A stretch of 9,639 nucleotides of DNA from Betaproteobacteria bacterium. Lineage in GTDB: Bacteria; Pseudomonadota; Gammaproteobacteria; Burkholderiales; Burkholderiaceae_C. Positions 1 to 6,388 of the stretch are shown piece by piece; the first letter of the stretch is position 1; each line of letters begins with the position of its first letter. A program made the translations under genes and the position numbers. Where the stretch lies: the NCBI GenBank assembly GCA_009922295.1, contig RFWA01000073.1, positions 1 to 9,639 on the forward strand, written 5' to 3'. A model generated the notes under the pieces. The model saw only the letters and a list, made by a program, of their open reading frames with translations. It had not been told where the DNA came from and searched no databases.

Positions 1-202
1 TGATGCCGACACCCCTGGCTTGTTTTGGCTGGCGGCGCAGGGCGGCTACGGCATTCAGAGCGCGGTGGGCGCCAGTGCGCTGGCCGATGCGCTGCTGCGC
101 GGCGTCGCACTACCGGCGGAACTGGTGCAAGAGGGCTTGGACCCGAGCGTCCTCTCGCCTGACCGGTTGAGCCGGGTGGCTCGGTCGGCCGACATGGCCT
201 GA
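1..202 (+). CDS. FAD-dependent oxidoreductase (DAO family), C-terminal end only
   Basis: The last 66 codons of a gene that begins outside the window, read from base 2 and ending at TGA 200-202. The visible peptide has PGLFWLAAQGGYGIQ followed by an alanine-rich helix (GASALADALLRG), then LPAEL and a Gly-Leu-Asp...Leu-Ser-Pro-Asp-Arg-Leu tail. That is the usual end of D-amino-acid-oxidase-like flavoproteins: the GGYGIQ segment closes over the FAD, and the 'LP..L...G.D...L.P.R' tail is typical of deaminating glycine/D-amino-acid oxidases and dehydrogenases. The substrate cannot be told from this piece. Base composition is strongly GC-rich, unlike the operon that follows. Two hairpins follow its stop codon, so it probably ends its own transcription unit and does not belong to the TRAP operon. 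Confidence 0.72.
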   Translation, partial: DADTPGLFWLAAQGGYGIQSAVGASALADALLRGVALPAELVQEGLDPSVLSPDRLSRVARSADMA

Positions 203-217
203 GGCCTATGAACGGAA

Positions 218-237
218 CCTTGGCGCCGGCGCCAAGG
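218..237. repeat. 20-bp perfect palindrome after the oxidoreductase gene
   Basis: Bases 218-227 (CCTTGGCGCC) are followed immediately by their exact reverse complement at 228-237, so the element is a perfect dyad with no loop; as RNA the innermost pairs would open to form a loop. It begins 16 bases after the oxidoreductase stop. It may be part of a termination or mRNA-end structure together with the next hairpin. There is no T run on either strand, so classical intrinsic termination is not clearly supported. A protein binding site is the alternative. Confidence 0.6.
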
Positions 238-249
238 AACTAACAGAAC

Positions 250-267
250 GCCCGACGTTCGTCGGGC
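250..267 (+). terminator. Possible terminator hairpin of the upstream oxidoreductase gene
   Basis: A GC-rich stem GCCCGAC (250-256), loop GTTC, and GTCGGGC (261-267) gives seven perfect pairs. Stems of this kind are common in intrinsic terminators of high-GC betaproteobacteria. The usual T run is missing: the sequence continues CAGTGGGAATTTC. Termination is therefore inferred from position and stem only, and could be weak or factor-assisted. Confidence 0.4.
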
Positions 268-366
268 CAGTGGGAATTTCATTCAATCAGCATTGACTTT
301 GGCATTGGCATCGGCAGGGAGCGTGGCCGGCTAAGGGGCGCCCCTCCGCCGGCGTGTGACATTGTT

Positions 367-392
367 TGCAGATGTGCAGATGTTTGCAGACG
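367..392 (+). repeat. Three short direct repeats, TGCAGA(T/C)G
   Basis: TGCAGATG occurs at 367-374 and 375-382, and TGCAGACG at 385-392, ending 17 bases before the -35 box of the dctP promoter. The adjacent GTCAG-GTCAG pair (392-401) adds to the repetitive character. The starts are 8 and 10 bases apart, roughly helical spacing for the second step. An activator or upstream regulator site is possible. Chance repetition cannot be excluded. Confidence 0.4.
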
Positions 393-409
393 TCAGGTCA
401 GACGCCAGG

Positions 410-438
410 TTGACAGTTAAATATACTCAATGTATATT
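410..438 (+). promoter_or_regulatory. Sigma-70 promoter of the TRAP operon
   Basis: A perfect -35 box TTGACA (410-415), a 17-base spacer and a -10 box TATATT (433-438, five of six to consensus) give one of the best promoter matches possible by eye. The predicted transcript start near 445 leaves a leader of about 97 bases before dctP. The inverted repeat at 419-439 covers the spacer and the whole -10 box, so a repressor bound there would block RNA polymerase. Such a strong promoter under an operator is the usual design for an inducible, repressed operon. Confidence 0.72.
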
Positions 439-439
439 T
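419..439. promoter_or_regulatory. Operator-like inverted repeat 1, over the dctP -10 box
   Basis: Arms AAATATAC (419-426) and GTATATTT (432-439) are perfect reverse complements separated by five bases. A closely related element lies at 4289-4311 in front of the hydantoinase operon: the 15 bases complementary to 427-441 match 4289-4303 at 14 positions. The nearest regulator gene is the GntR/FCD gene between the two operons, so it is the likely ligand. The ATAC-N5-GTAT arrangement is not the classical FadR-type GT-Nx-AC layout, so assignment to this regulator rests on context. Confidence 0.62.
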
Positions 440-530
440 GACTCGTTACCTTGGTTTCGGACGGTATTTCCATGCTGGCCGATGCCACTTTCTGCTTGCC
501 TTCTGGGTAAGTTTTCAATGTTTCAAGCTG

Positions 531-535
531 AGGAG
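531..535 (+). promoter_or_regulatory. Shine-Dalgarno site that fixes the dctP start
   Basis: AGGAG ends six bases before ATG 542. In-frame ATGs at 482 and 518 lack a comparable site and would put extra residues in front of the signal peptide, so 542 is preferred. Confidence 0.7.
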
Positions 536-541
536 TTAGTG

Positions 542-1534
542 ATGAAGATGTCATCAAAGATCGCAGGCGCCTTGCTGACCAGCGCCTTGCTTCTATCCGT
601 GCTGGCCCCGGTGCACGCCCAGATCGTCCTCAAGACAGGTCATATCTCGCCAAAAGCGAGTGCAGAAGGCATTGTTGTTGATCGCTTTGCAGCATTGGTC
701 AAAGAGAAAACCAATGGTGAAGTGCTTGTCGAGGTGTTTCCGTCGGAGCAATTGGGCCCTGCAACAGCCATGATTGAAAGCACGATCCTGGGGAACCAAG
801 ATCTTTACGTGGGTGGCAATGTCGAATTCGAACGTTTCAGCCCCGGACTGAAAGCCCTCGGACTCAATTACGCCGTGGAATCTCAGGAGCAATTTAGAAA
901 AATCCTTAAGTCACCACTGTGGAAGGAAATGTTTGTAGACCCACTTGACAAAGCTGGGTTGGCGGTCGTCGCGTCAGATTGGGAGCGCGGACCATTCCGG
1001 GTCCTGATCTCGACCAAGCCAGTGAAGAACTTTGACGATCTCAAGGGTTTGAAATTGCGGATTGCGCCTATCGATACATGGCGCAAATCTTGGACAGCGC
1101 TTGGGACACAGGTGGTGGTTTTGCCATGGAATGACGTTTACCTGGGTTTGCAGCAGGGGATGATCGATGCTGTGACCGCACCAGCCAACCTCTTGACCGC
1201 CATGAAGTTCACCGAGGTCGCCAAATACGTGGCCCGTACGGATGAATATTGGGGTGTATTGACCCTGGTTGGCAATAAAAAGAAATGGGCTAGTTTGAAG
1301 GCCGAGCATCGCCGGGCTATTACCGAGGCGGCTGATCAGGCGGGCAAGGAGTACATGCGGACTGCTGACGCAGAAATTGAACGCGACTTTGCCAGTATGA
1401 AAGCCAAGGGCGTCCAATACACCGTCCTTGATCTCAAGCCGGGGGCAGCCAAGATGCGGCCAGTGATCCAGGACCTGGAGAAAGAGGGATTCATTCCGGC
1501 AGGGATCTATGAGCGAATCAGGGCCGTCAAATGA
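542..1534 (+). CDS. dctP: TRAP transporter substrate-binding protein, DctP family
   Basis: This 330-residue protein is the periplasmic receptor of a tripartite ATP-independent transporter. It captures the solute and hands it to the DctQM membrane complex, which is driven by an ion gradient. A Sec signal peptide is clear: basic MKMSSK, a hydrophobic core (residues 7-22) and cleavage predicted after PVHA (residue 26), leaving a mature protein that starts QIVLKTGH. Family landmarks are the FDDLKGLKLRIAP segment (164-176), whose Arg173 aligns with the arginine that usually holds the substrate carboxylate, and LPWNDVYLGLQQGMIDAV (194-211), the typical 'evy.aLqqGviDg' region. Length is normal for the family. 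The presence of the arginine argues for a carboxylate-bearing ligand, but the ligand itself cannot be read. The promoter and operator at 410-439 control it, and a hairpin lies between it and dctQ. GC content looks clearly lower than in the flanking chromosomal genes. Confidence 0.9.
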   Translation: MKMSSKIAGALLTSALLLSVLAPVHAQIVLKTGHISPKASAEGIVVDRFAALVKEKTNGEVLVEVFPSEQLGPATAMIESTILGNQDLYVGGNVEFERFSPGLKALGLNYAVESQEQFRKILKSPLWKEMFVDPLDKAGLAVVASDWERGPFRVLISTKPVKNFDDLKGLKLRIAPIDTWRKSWTALGTQVVVLPWNDVYLGLQQGMIDAVTAPANLLTAMKFTEVAKYVARTDEYWGVLTLVGNKKKWASLKAEHRRAITEAADQAGKEYMRTADAEIERDFASMKAKGVQYTVLDLKPGAAKMRPVIQDLEKEGFIPAGIYERIRAVK

Positions 1535-1541
1535 GGCTCGG

Positions 1542-1563
1542 CTTGACTCCAAAGTCAGTCAAG
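1542..1563 (+). promoter_or_regulatory. Intercistronic hairpin between dctP and dctQ
   Basis: CTTGACT (1542-1548) and AGTCAAG (1557-1563) are perfect complements around an eight-base loop. A competing five-pair hairpin TGACT/AGTCA (1544-1548 with 1553-1557) uses the same left arm. A 9-bp near-tandem repeat (AAGTCAGTC at 1552-1560, AAGTCAGAC at 1561-1569) makes up the right side. No T run follows, so it is not a plain terminator. A structure here could protect the dctP mRNA or slow ribosomes and polymerase, raising receptor levels over the membrane subunits; that role is inferred. Confidence 0.4.
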
Positions 1564-1588
1564 TCAGACTACAGGCCAAGGTACTCGT

Positions 1589-2140
1589 ATGAGCAGTGAG
1601 AGGGAGCCACGGACGCGACTTGACAGCTTGTTCAAGACATTGTCAAACGTGATCCTTGGGCTTTCGGTGTTCCTCTTTGTTTTGGTTGTCGTTATGAACG
1701 GGTGGGAGGCAGCGGCGCGGTTCTTTTTCTCGGCTTCGTCTATTTACACGGTCGAAATCTCCCTGGTGCTGGCATCTGTGGTCTATTTTGTAGGTTATGC
1801 CCATCTGCTGCATGAGGACGAAGACGTCAGGATGGCGTACTTCGTCAGAAAACTTTCGCTGCGCAATCAGCGGTTGATCGACGCTTTCAATGAATTGGCG
1901 ACAGTCGTTTTTTTTGGCGTCCTGGCCTATGGATGTTGGGGCTACCTGACGCTCACCTCAGGCATACCCCACGTGCTATTTCCATTCCATCAAGGCTATG
2001 TTGCTTTGCCCGCGATGGTTGGCGCGGTCATCTGCTTGCTGATGTCGCTCAAGCGCCTCAGCGCCGCGGCTCTCAAGCTGTTTGAAGATCGTGCCAAGGC
2101 GAACGTGCATCCGGCTTCCGGGTTGCGCAGCGAGCCTTGA
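1589..2140 (+). CDS. dctQ: TRAP transporter small permease subunit, DctQ family
   Basis: This 183-residue integral membrane protein has four predicted helices at about 19-37, 53-75, 101-122 and 137-153, the standard DctQ topology. Between helices 2 and 3 is HEDEDVRM (75-82), matching the conserved polar '(R/H)..(D/G)HVR.D' stretch of the family, followed by a basic amphipathic segment. DctQ pairs with DctM and supports receptor docking; it does not transport alone. An AAGG site (1578-1581) sits seven bases before ATG 1589. The gap to dctP is 54 bases and contains the hairpin. DctM begins 16 bases after its stop, so all three genes look co-transcribed. The short charged C-terminal tail (about 164-183) is expected to be cytoplasmic. 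Confidence 0.87.
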   Translation: MSSEREPRTRLDSLFKTLSNVILGLSVFLFVLVVVMNGWEAAARFFFSASSIYTVEISLVLASVVYFVGYAHLLHEDEDVRMAYFVRKLSLRNQRLIDAFNELATVVFFGVLAYGCWGYLTLTSGIPHVLFPFHQGYVALPAMVGAVICLLMSLKRLSAAALKLFEDRAKANVHPASGLRSEP

Positions 2141-2156
2141 CGTAGAAAGTCGATCG

Positions 2157-3440
2157 ATGCTCTCTCTGCTGATGGTCGTGGTCTTCGTGGTCTTGCTGTT
2201 CTTACGCATGCCGGTTTCGATTGCCATCGGTCTGTCGACTCTGCCTCCGCTCATGCTGATGGACCGCGACCTGGCGATACTGCCCCAGTTCATGTTGAAG
2301 GGCGTCAACAGTGTGGCATTGTTGTCGGTGCCTTTTTTTATATTGGCCGGTAACCTGTTCAGTGCTTTGGGTTTGGCGACGAGGATATGGACATTTGCGC
2401 GGACGATGGTCGGCCATTTCAGGGGCGGCTTGGCGCATGTGATGGTGCTGGCGAATATGGTGTTCGCTGGCATTTCGGGCTCGGCCCTCGCAGATGCCGC
2501 GGGCCTGGGTGCGATCGGCATCCCCGAGATGGAGCGGGCCGGTTACCGGCGGAAGTTTGCGAGCGCCGTAACCCTGTGCTCATCCGTCATCGGGCCCATG
2601 ATTCCACCCAGCATCAACCTTGTGATCTATGGCGTCATTGCCCAAGTCTCGATTGGCCGGCTGTTTTTAGCGGGCGTGATACCCGGGGTCATCATCGGCA
2701 TCGTCATGATGATCGCGATATGGATCATGGCCCGGTTTGGCAATGAACCCATGCCGATCGAGACCCGCTCCACCATCAAAGAGCGTGGCGGTGCTTTTGC
2801 CAAGGCGCTACCCGCGATGGCCGTGCCGGTCATTATTGTGGTTGGCATGAGCACAGGCGCTATCTCGCCGACAGAGGTGGGTATCGTCGCCTCGGCCTAT
2901 GCACTGATGCTAGGTATGGTGTATCGCGAGGCCTCGATCAGCGAGGTCTATGCCAGCGTGAAGGAATCGGCTAAGCAGAGCATCAACATCATGTTCATTG
3001 TTGCGGTGTCAACGGTGGCTGGTTGGATATTCACCTATGAAGGCACGGCGTTGAAAGTGGCACAGTGGCTATTCATGTTGTCTAATGACAAAAATATTCT
3101 GCTGCTACTGATCAATATTTTCATGTTGGTTCTGGGCTGCTTTCTGGAGCCGATACCGCTGTTAATTCTGGTCGCTCCCATTTTGCTGCCAGTAGTCAAG
3201 CAGTTGGGAATTGACCTGGTTCAATTTGGCATTATTTTGAATTTGAACATCACGATTGGCATCATCACGCCGCCTATGGGAATAGGACTGTATGTGATGA
3301 CCCGGGTAGCCAAGGTGCCTTTTGAGGATTTAGTGAAAGCCTGCGTTCCGCTGCTGATTCCGCTGGTCCTGTCGCTCCTTCTCTTCACTTACGTGCCGGC
3401 GCTTTCTCTATGGCTGCCCAATCTATTGATGGGGCATTGA
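2157..3440 (+). CDS. dctM: TRAP transporter large permease subunit, DctM family
   Basis: This 427-residue protein, very hydrophobic throughout, is the ion-coupled transport subunit that moves the solute across the inner membrane. DctM hallmarks occur in order: SGSALAD (107-113), IPEMERAGY (122-130), IGPMIPPS (145-152), a long-helix SIGRLFLAGVIPG segment (165-177), TGAISPTEVGIVASAYAL (233-250), and the second-repeat signature with FLEPIPLLIL (329-338) and IITPPMGIGLYV (369-380). These are the two inverted-repeat hairpin regions of the ion transporter superfamily. The frame is open upstream inside dctQ, but ATG 2157 gives the family's usual N-terminus and length; a weak AGAAAG (2144-2149) precedes it. 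A second in-frame ATG at 2172 is possible. The stop lies only 22 bases from the end of the convergent gntR gene, and no terminator is visible between them. Confidence 0.92.
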   Translation: MLSLLMVVVFVVLLFLRMPVSIAIGLSTLPPLMLMDRDLAILPQFMLKGVNSVALLSVPFFILAGNLFSALGLATRIWTFARTMVGHFRGGLAHVMVLANMVFAGISGSALADAAGLGAIGIPEMERAGYRRKFASAVTLCSSVIGPMIPPSINLVIYGVIAQVSIGRLFLAGVIPGVIIGIVMMIAIWIMARFGNEPMPIETRSTIKERGGAFAKALPAMAVPVIIVVGMSTGAISPTEVGIVASAYALMLGMVYREASISEVYASVKESAKQSINIMFIVAVSTVAGWIFTYEGTALKVAQWLFMLSNDKNILLLLINIFMLVLGCFLEPIPLLILVAPILLPVVKQLGIDLVQFGIILNLNITIGIITPPMGIGLYVMTRVAKVPFEDLVKACVPLLIPLVLSLLLFTYVPALSLWLPNLLMGH

Positions 3441-3462
3441 TGTCATTGGCAGGGGAGCCGGA

Positions 3463-4176
3463 TTAGAACTTCATTCTTTCCGCGAGGTTCGTCCCAAGAA
3501 AATCCATCACACGGGCTTTGAATCGATCGGTATGATGCCGGGCCGACTCTTCGGCGCCGTCCGCATCGCGTTCAATCAAAAACTGCTGCATCTGGAGGTG
3601 GTCCTTGACGATCTCCTTTTGATGTGTCGACTGTCTGTCTGTCGATGGCTCCTCGTAGGCCAGGGAAATATGAGATAAGCGCAGACCGAACGCCAGCAAT
3701 TGTGTGTAACTTTTGGCGACGTGTTGGTTGCCACAGGCTGCTGCAATGGCTTCGTGGAATGCCAGGTTGGTGTCCATCATGCCGGGTAGATCGGCATTGG
3801 CGACTGTCTGCTCAAAACGTCGCCGCTCCTGGTCTATGACCAGCATCGCTGCGTCGGTGTGGCGCAGCGCAGCCCAACGGGTCACCATGCGCTGATTCGC
3901 GTCTAGTGCCTCAAAAAACTCTCGGACACCATCAAGATCAATGCGGGCGACTTTCGCGCCGCGGTTCGGCAACATCTCCACCAGTCCCTCCGCTGCCAGC
4001 TGAATCAGCGCCTCGCGGATCGGCGTTCTTGATAAGCCCAGGGATGCCAGTAATTCCTGCTCGTCAAGGGCTTGACCCGGCGCGAAGTCAAGCGAGAGGA
4101 TTTTTCCGCGAATGGTGTCGTAGGCCCAGCGGGTTCCGCTTCCTTTGGGCCGCTTTGATGCGTTGATGGTGGTCAT
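3463..4176 (-). CDS. GntR family transcriptional regulator, FCD (FadR/VanR) subfamily
   Basis: This 237-residue DNA-binding regulator has a winged helix-turn-helix at about residues 16-78, including the canonical GLSRTPIREALIQLAAEGLV (47-66). An all-helical FCD effector domain spans about 85-225. Likely metal and ligand residues of FCD proteins are visible: Asp135 and His141 in D-TNLAF-H, His193 in KDHLQ and His215 in SARHH. Such domains usually bind small carboxylates through a metal ion, and most members repress a neighbouring catabolic operon until the ligand appears. The gene lies between the TRAP genes (convergent, 22 bases) and the hydantoinase operon (divergent, 160 bases between the two starts). 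The related operator elements at 419-439 and 4289-4311 are its probable targets, and the second may also give autoregulation. No clear Shine-Dalgarno precedes ATG 4176, but no better start is visible. Confidence 0.9.
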   Translation of the reverse strand: MTTINASKRPKGSGTRWAYDTIRGKILSLDFAPGQALDEQELLASLGLSRTPIREALIQLAAEGLVEMLPNRGAKVARIDLDGVREFFEALDANQRMVTRWAALRHTDAAMLVIDQERRRFEQTVANADLPGMMDTNLAFHEAIAAACGNQHVAKSYTQLLAFGLRLSHISLAYEEPSTDRQSTHQKEIVKDHLQMQQFLIERDADGAEESARHHTDRFKARVMDFLGTNLAERMKF

Positions 4177-4227
4177 GTCGAGTTCGGCCGCGAAGGGCGA
4201 TCGACCCTGTTATCTGAGTTCAGCGTT

Positions 4228-4239
4228 AAGCGATCGCTT
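4228..4239. repeat. 12-bp palindrome in the gntR leader
   Basis: AAGCGATCGCTT is a perfect dyad, 51 bases upstream of the gntR start on the minus strand. It could be a second regulator site or a fortuitous GCGATCGC octamer. No second copy was noticed nearby, so no function is claimed. Confidence 0.3.
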
Positions 4240-4276
4240 CGGGAATGATACCCGCCATGAAAGGTGGATAGCGACA

Positions 4277-4305
4277 TTGCATATCCAATCAAATATACAT
4301 AGAAT
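4277..4305 (+). promoter_or_regulatory. Predicted promoter of the hydantoinase operon
   Basis: TTGCAT (4277-4282), a 17-base spacer and TAGAAT (4300-4305, five of six to the -10 consensus) place the transcript start near 4312 and leave a leader of about 25 bases. An alternative -10, TATACT (4305-4310), lacks a good -35 partner. The operator-like element 4289-4311 covers the -10 box, mirroring the arrangement at the TRAP promoter. The -35 box is weak (three of six), so this is less certain than the TRAP promoter. Confidence 0.45.
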
Positions 4306-4311
4306 ATACTA
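4289..4311. promoter_or_regulatory. Operator-like element 2, over the hydantoinase promoter
   Basis: The left arm AAATATAC (4291-4298) is identical to that of the element at 419-439. The right side (4304-4311) matches the ideal arm GTATATTT at five of eight positions. Aligned to the complement of 419-441, 19 of 23 bases agree, with 14 of 15 over 4289-4303. It can also be read as a direct repeat, AATATACATAG (4292-4302) followed by AATATACTAG (4303-4312), with an 11-base period of about one helical turn. It lies between divergent gntR and the hydantoinase genes, so it may control both directions. Confidence 0.55.
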
Positions 4312-4324
4312 GATTCAGATTCAC

Positions 4325-4328
4325 GGAG
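4325..4328 (+). promoter_or_regulatory. Shine-Dalgarno site supporting a TTG start
   Basis: GGAG lies eight bases before TTG 4337. No ATG or GTG at the N-terminus gives the expected family start MKIVGVDVGGTFTD, so this site decides in favour of the TTG codon. Confidence 0.6.
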
Positions 4329-4336
4329 CAGCGACT

Positions 4337-6388
4337 TTGAAAATTGTAGGTGTCGACGTTGGCGGTACGTTTACCGATTTTCACGTGATGGATGCCGGAG
4401 ACTCTCTGGCACAGGTGTTCAAGCTGCCGTCTACGCCTGACAACCCTGCAGAGGCGATCTTGGAAGGCTTGCGCGTTCTTGCAAAACGCGGAGTGCTGGA
4501 CCTCAAAGATATACGACGACTCTGTCACGGCACGACCGTGGCCACAAACGCTCTGATCCAACGCCGAGGCGGCAGGATAGCCTTGATCACCACAGAGGGA
4601 TTCCGGGATTTGCTGGAGATTGGCCGTCAGACCAGGCCCCACATGTACGACCTACAGGTCGACCAGCCCGCACCTCTGGTGCCAAGGGAACGCCGTTTCG
4701 AAGTGGGAGAGCGGGTTGGTTCCAAAGGGCAGGTGATACGCGTGCCCGAAGCAGACAATATTGCCGCCATGGTGCGTGCCGTAGCAGACACTGGCGCAGA
4801 AGCGTGCGCGGTCTGCTTCCTCTTCTCGTTCATTAACCCACAACACGAAGAAGCCCTGCGTACTGAACTGCTCAGACTTGGTGTACCGGTCTCGATCTCA
4901 TCCGAAGTGCAACCGGAATTCCGGGAGTACGAGCGGATGTCCACCACCGTGCTCAATGCCTATCTCATGCCCGTGATGGACCGCTACCTGACGACGTTGG
5001 AGCAGGCATTGACGCAACAGATTCCTAACGCCGCCGTGGGCATTAACCAGTCATCAGGCGGGTTAATGTCCGTTCGACAGGCACGCAGGTTTCCTGTCAG
5101 AACAGCGCTTTCCGGCCCTGCAGGGGGTGTTGTTGGCGCTGCCTATACGGCGCGCCAGGCGCAGAGACCCAATGTCATCACTATCGACATGGGCGGCACC
5201 AGTGCGGATGTCTGCTTGATCCAAAACTACGAAGCCGGTGTTGCGTACGACCGGTCCGTCGGTGGCTACCCGGTGCGCCTACCCATGGTCGATGTGAATG
5301 CCGTGGGCGCTGGCGGTGGTTCCATTGCCTGGCTGGATGCCGGTGGCATGGCCAAAGTGGGCCCCACCAGTGCAGGCGCCAAACCGGGACCGGCGTGCTA
5401 TGGGATCGGCGGGACGCAGCCCACGGTCACAGACGCTAACCTGATACTTGGCCGGCTGAGCCCTGACGGCTTATTGGATGGGCGTGTGCCCCTTAGCATG
5501 AGATTGGCGCGAGACTCGTTCGCCGACATTGCCCAAAGCCTGGGCCTTAGTATTGAATTGGCCGCGCTGGGCTGTATTGAAATCGTGGTCGCCAACATGG
5601 TTCGCGCCATACGTGCCGTGTCTGTGGAGCGCGGACACGATCCCCGTCAGTTCACACTGATGCCCTTTGGCGGTGGCGGTCCCTTGCATGCGGCCGACAT
5701 TGCGCGGGAGTTGTCGATTTCTGACATCGTCGTCCCGACCCATCCCGGCATCTTGTGTGCACAAGGCGTCGTGGTGTCCGATCTACGGGAAAACTTCGTC
5801 CGCACCCACCGCACTTTGCTGGTCAGCACAGCGGCTGAAACCATCCGGCAGACGATCGCGGCCATTCGGCAGCAAGCCCAGTCGTGGTTTGCCGACGAGG
5901 AGATCACTGTTGAAGATCAACATGTCGCAGTGAGTCTGGATCTGCGCTACGTTGGACAAAATTACGAGTTGTCGATTCCCATCGATGCCGAAGAATACTT
6001 GCGCAGTGCAGGCGCCACCATCGTCGACCAATTGACCGCAGACTTCACACGTGCCCATGAACTCAGCTATGGGCATCATGATCCGGCGGCGACTGTGGAA
6101 GTGATTAATTACCGCTGCATCGCCCGCGCCAAGCTCCACAGACCGCCGTTGCCGCTGCCGCCCCCGTCACAGACCAGGCTCATGACATCCCCGGTGACAA
6201 GGTCGGTTTGGTTTGATAGGGGCGGGCCAATTGCCACCGCCATTTACCAACGCGATCAGCTCAAGCCTGGTGATCAGATTCATGGCCCGGCCATTGTTGA
6301 ACAAATGGACACCACCACACTGATTCGCCCCGGTAGTCTGGCGACGCTCAACTCGGCGAATCACCTCATCATCAGTACAAAAATATGA
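4337..6388 (+). CDS. hyuA: Hydantoinase/5-oxoprolinase family protein, subunit A (ATP-binding)
   Basis: This 683-residue protein is the ATP-using subunit of the HyuA/HyuB enzyme family, which includes N-methylhydantoinase, 5-oxoprolinase, caprolactamase and the acetone and acetophenone carboxylases. The N-terminal Hydant_A_N region (about 3-180) has the phosphate-binding GVDVGGTFTDF (5-15) and CHGTTVATNALIQRRGG (63-79). The central Hydantoinase_A region (about 200-490) has LSGPAGGVVGA (258-268), IDMGGTSADVCLI (283-295), VGAGGGSIAWLD (323-334), KPGPACYGIGGTQPTVTDANL (349-369) and FGGGGPLHA (444-452). The rest is the C-terminal domain. These motifs mark the ASKHA-type ATP site, which activates a substrate carbonyl by phosphorylation. 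Translation starts at TTG, and the stop overlaps the next gene as ATGA, so A and B should be made in equal amounts. With only two subunits, lactam, imide or hydantoin hydrolysis is more likely than ketone carboxylation. The gene symbol is a family label; the true substrate is unknown. Confidence 0.87.
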   Translation: MKIVGVDVGGTFTDFHVMDAGDSLAQVFKLPSTPDNPAEAILEGLRVLAKRGVLDLKDIRRLCHGTTVATNALIQRRGGRIALITTEGFRDLLEIGRQTRPHMYDLQVDQPAPLVPRERRFEVGERVGSKGQVIRVPEADNIAAMVRAVADTGAEACAVCFLFSFINPQHEEALRTELLRLGVPVSISSEVQPEFREYERMSTTVLNAYLMPVMDRYLTTLEQALTQQIPNAAVGINQSSGGLMSVRQARRFPVRTALSGPAGGVVGAAYTARQAQRPNVITIDMGGTSADVCLIQNYEAGVAYDRSVGGYPVRLPMVDVNAVGAGGGSIAWLDAGGMAKVGPTSAGAKPGPACYGIGGTQPTVTDANLILGRLSPDGLLDGRVPLSMRLARDSFADIAQSLGLSIELAALGCIEIVVANMVRAIRAVSVERGHDPRQFTLMPFGGGGPLHAADIARELSISDIVVPTHPGILCAQGVVVSDLRENFVRTHRTLLVSTAAETIRQTIAAIRQQAQSWFADEEITVEDQHVAVSLDLRYVGQNYELSIPIDAEEYLRSAGATIVDQLTADFTRAHELSYGHHDPAATVEVINYRCIARAKLHRPPLPLPPPSQTRLMTSPVTRSVWFDRGGPIATAIYQRDQLKPGDQIHGPAIVEQMDTTTLIRPGSLATLNSANHLIISTKI

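Larger units (their letters stand above)
203..541. other. Intergenic regulatory region upstream of the TRAP operon
   Basis: This stretch of 339 bases holds no credible gene. From left to right it contains a 20-bp perfect palindrome (218-237), a 7-bp stem hairpin (250-267), a cluster of short TGCAGA-type direct repeats (367-392), a strong sigma-70 promoter (410-438), an inverted-repeat operator (419-439) and a leader of roughly 95 bases up to the dctP start. The dctP frame stays open back to a GTG at 356, but that start lies upstream of the promoter and would bury the signal peptide, so it is not used. Confidence 0.7.

Noticed and set aside
356..541. GTG at 356 as the start of dctP, adding 62 residues
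   Set aside because: It lies upstream of the predicted promoter, would place 62 residues before a clear Sec signal peptide, and has no ribosome site; ATG 542 has AGGAG.
974..1552. 192-codon open frame on the minus strand across dctP
   Set aside because: It lies antisense inside a well-supported gene, and its translation shows no recognisable domain.
2082..2156. Longer dctM start inside the dctQ gene
   Set aside because: The extra 25 residues are polar and unlike DctM N-termini. ATG 2157 gives the normal hydrophobic start and family length.
1976..2521. 181-codon open frame on the minus strand across dctQ/dctM
   Set aside because: It is antisense to two clear membrane-protein genes, and its composition is that expected from complementing hydrophobic codons.
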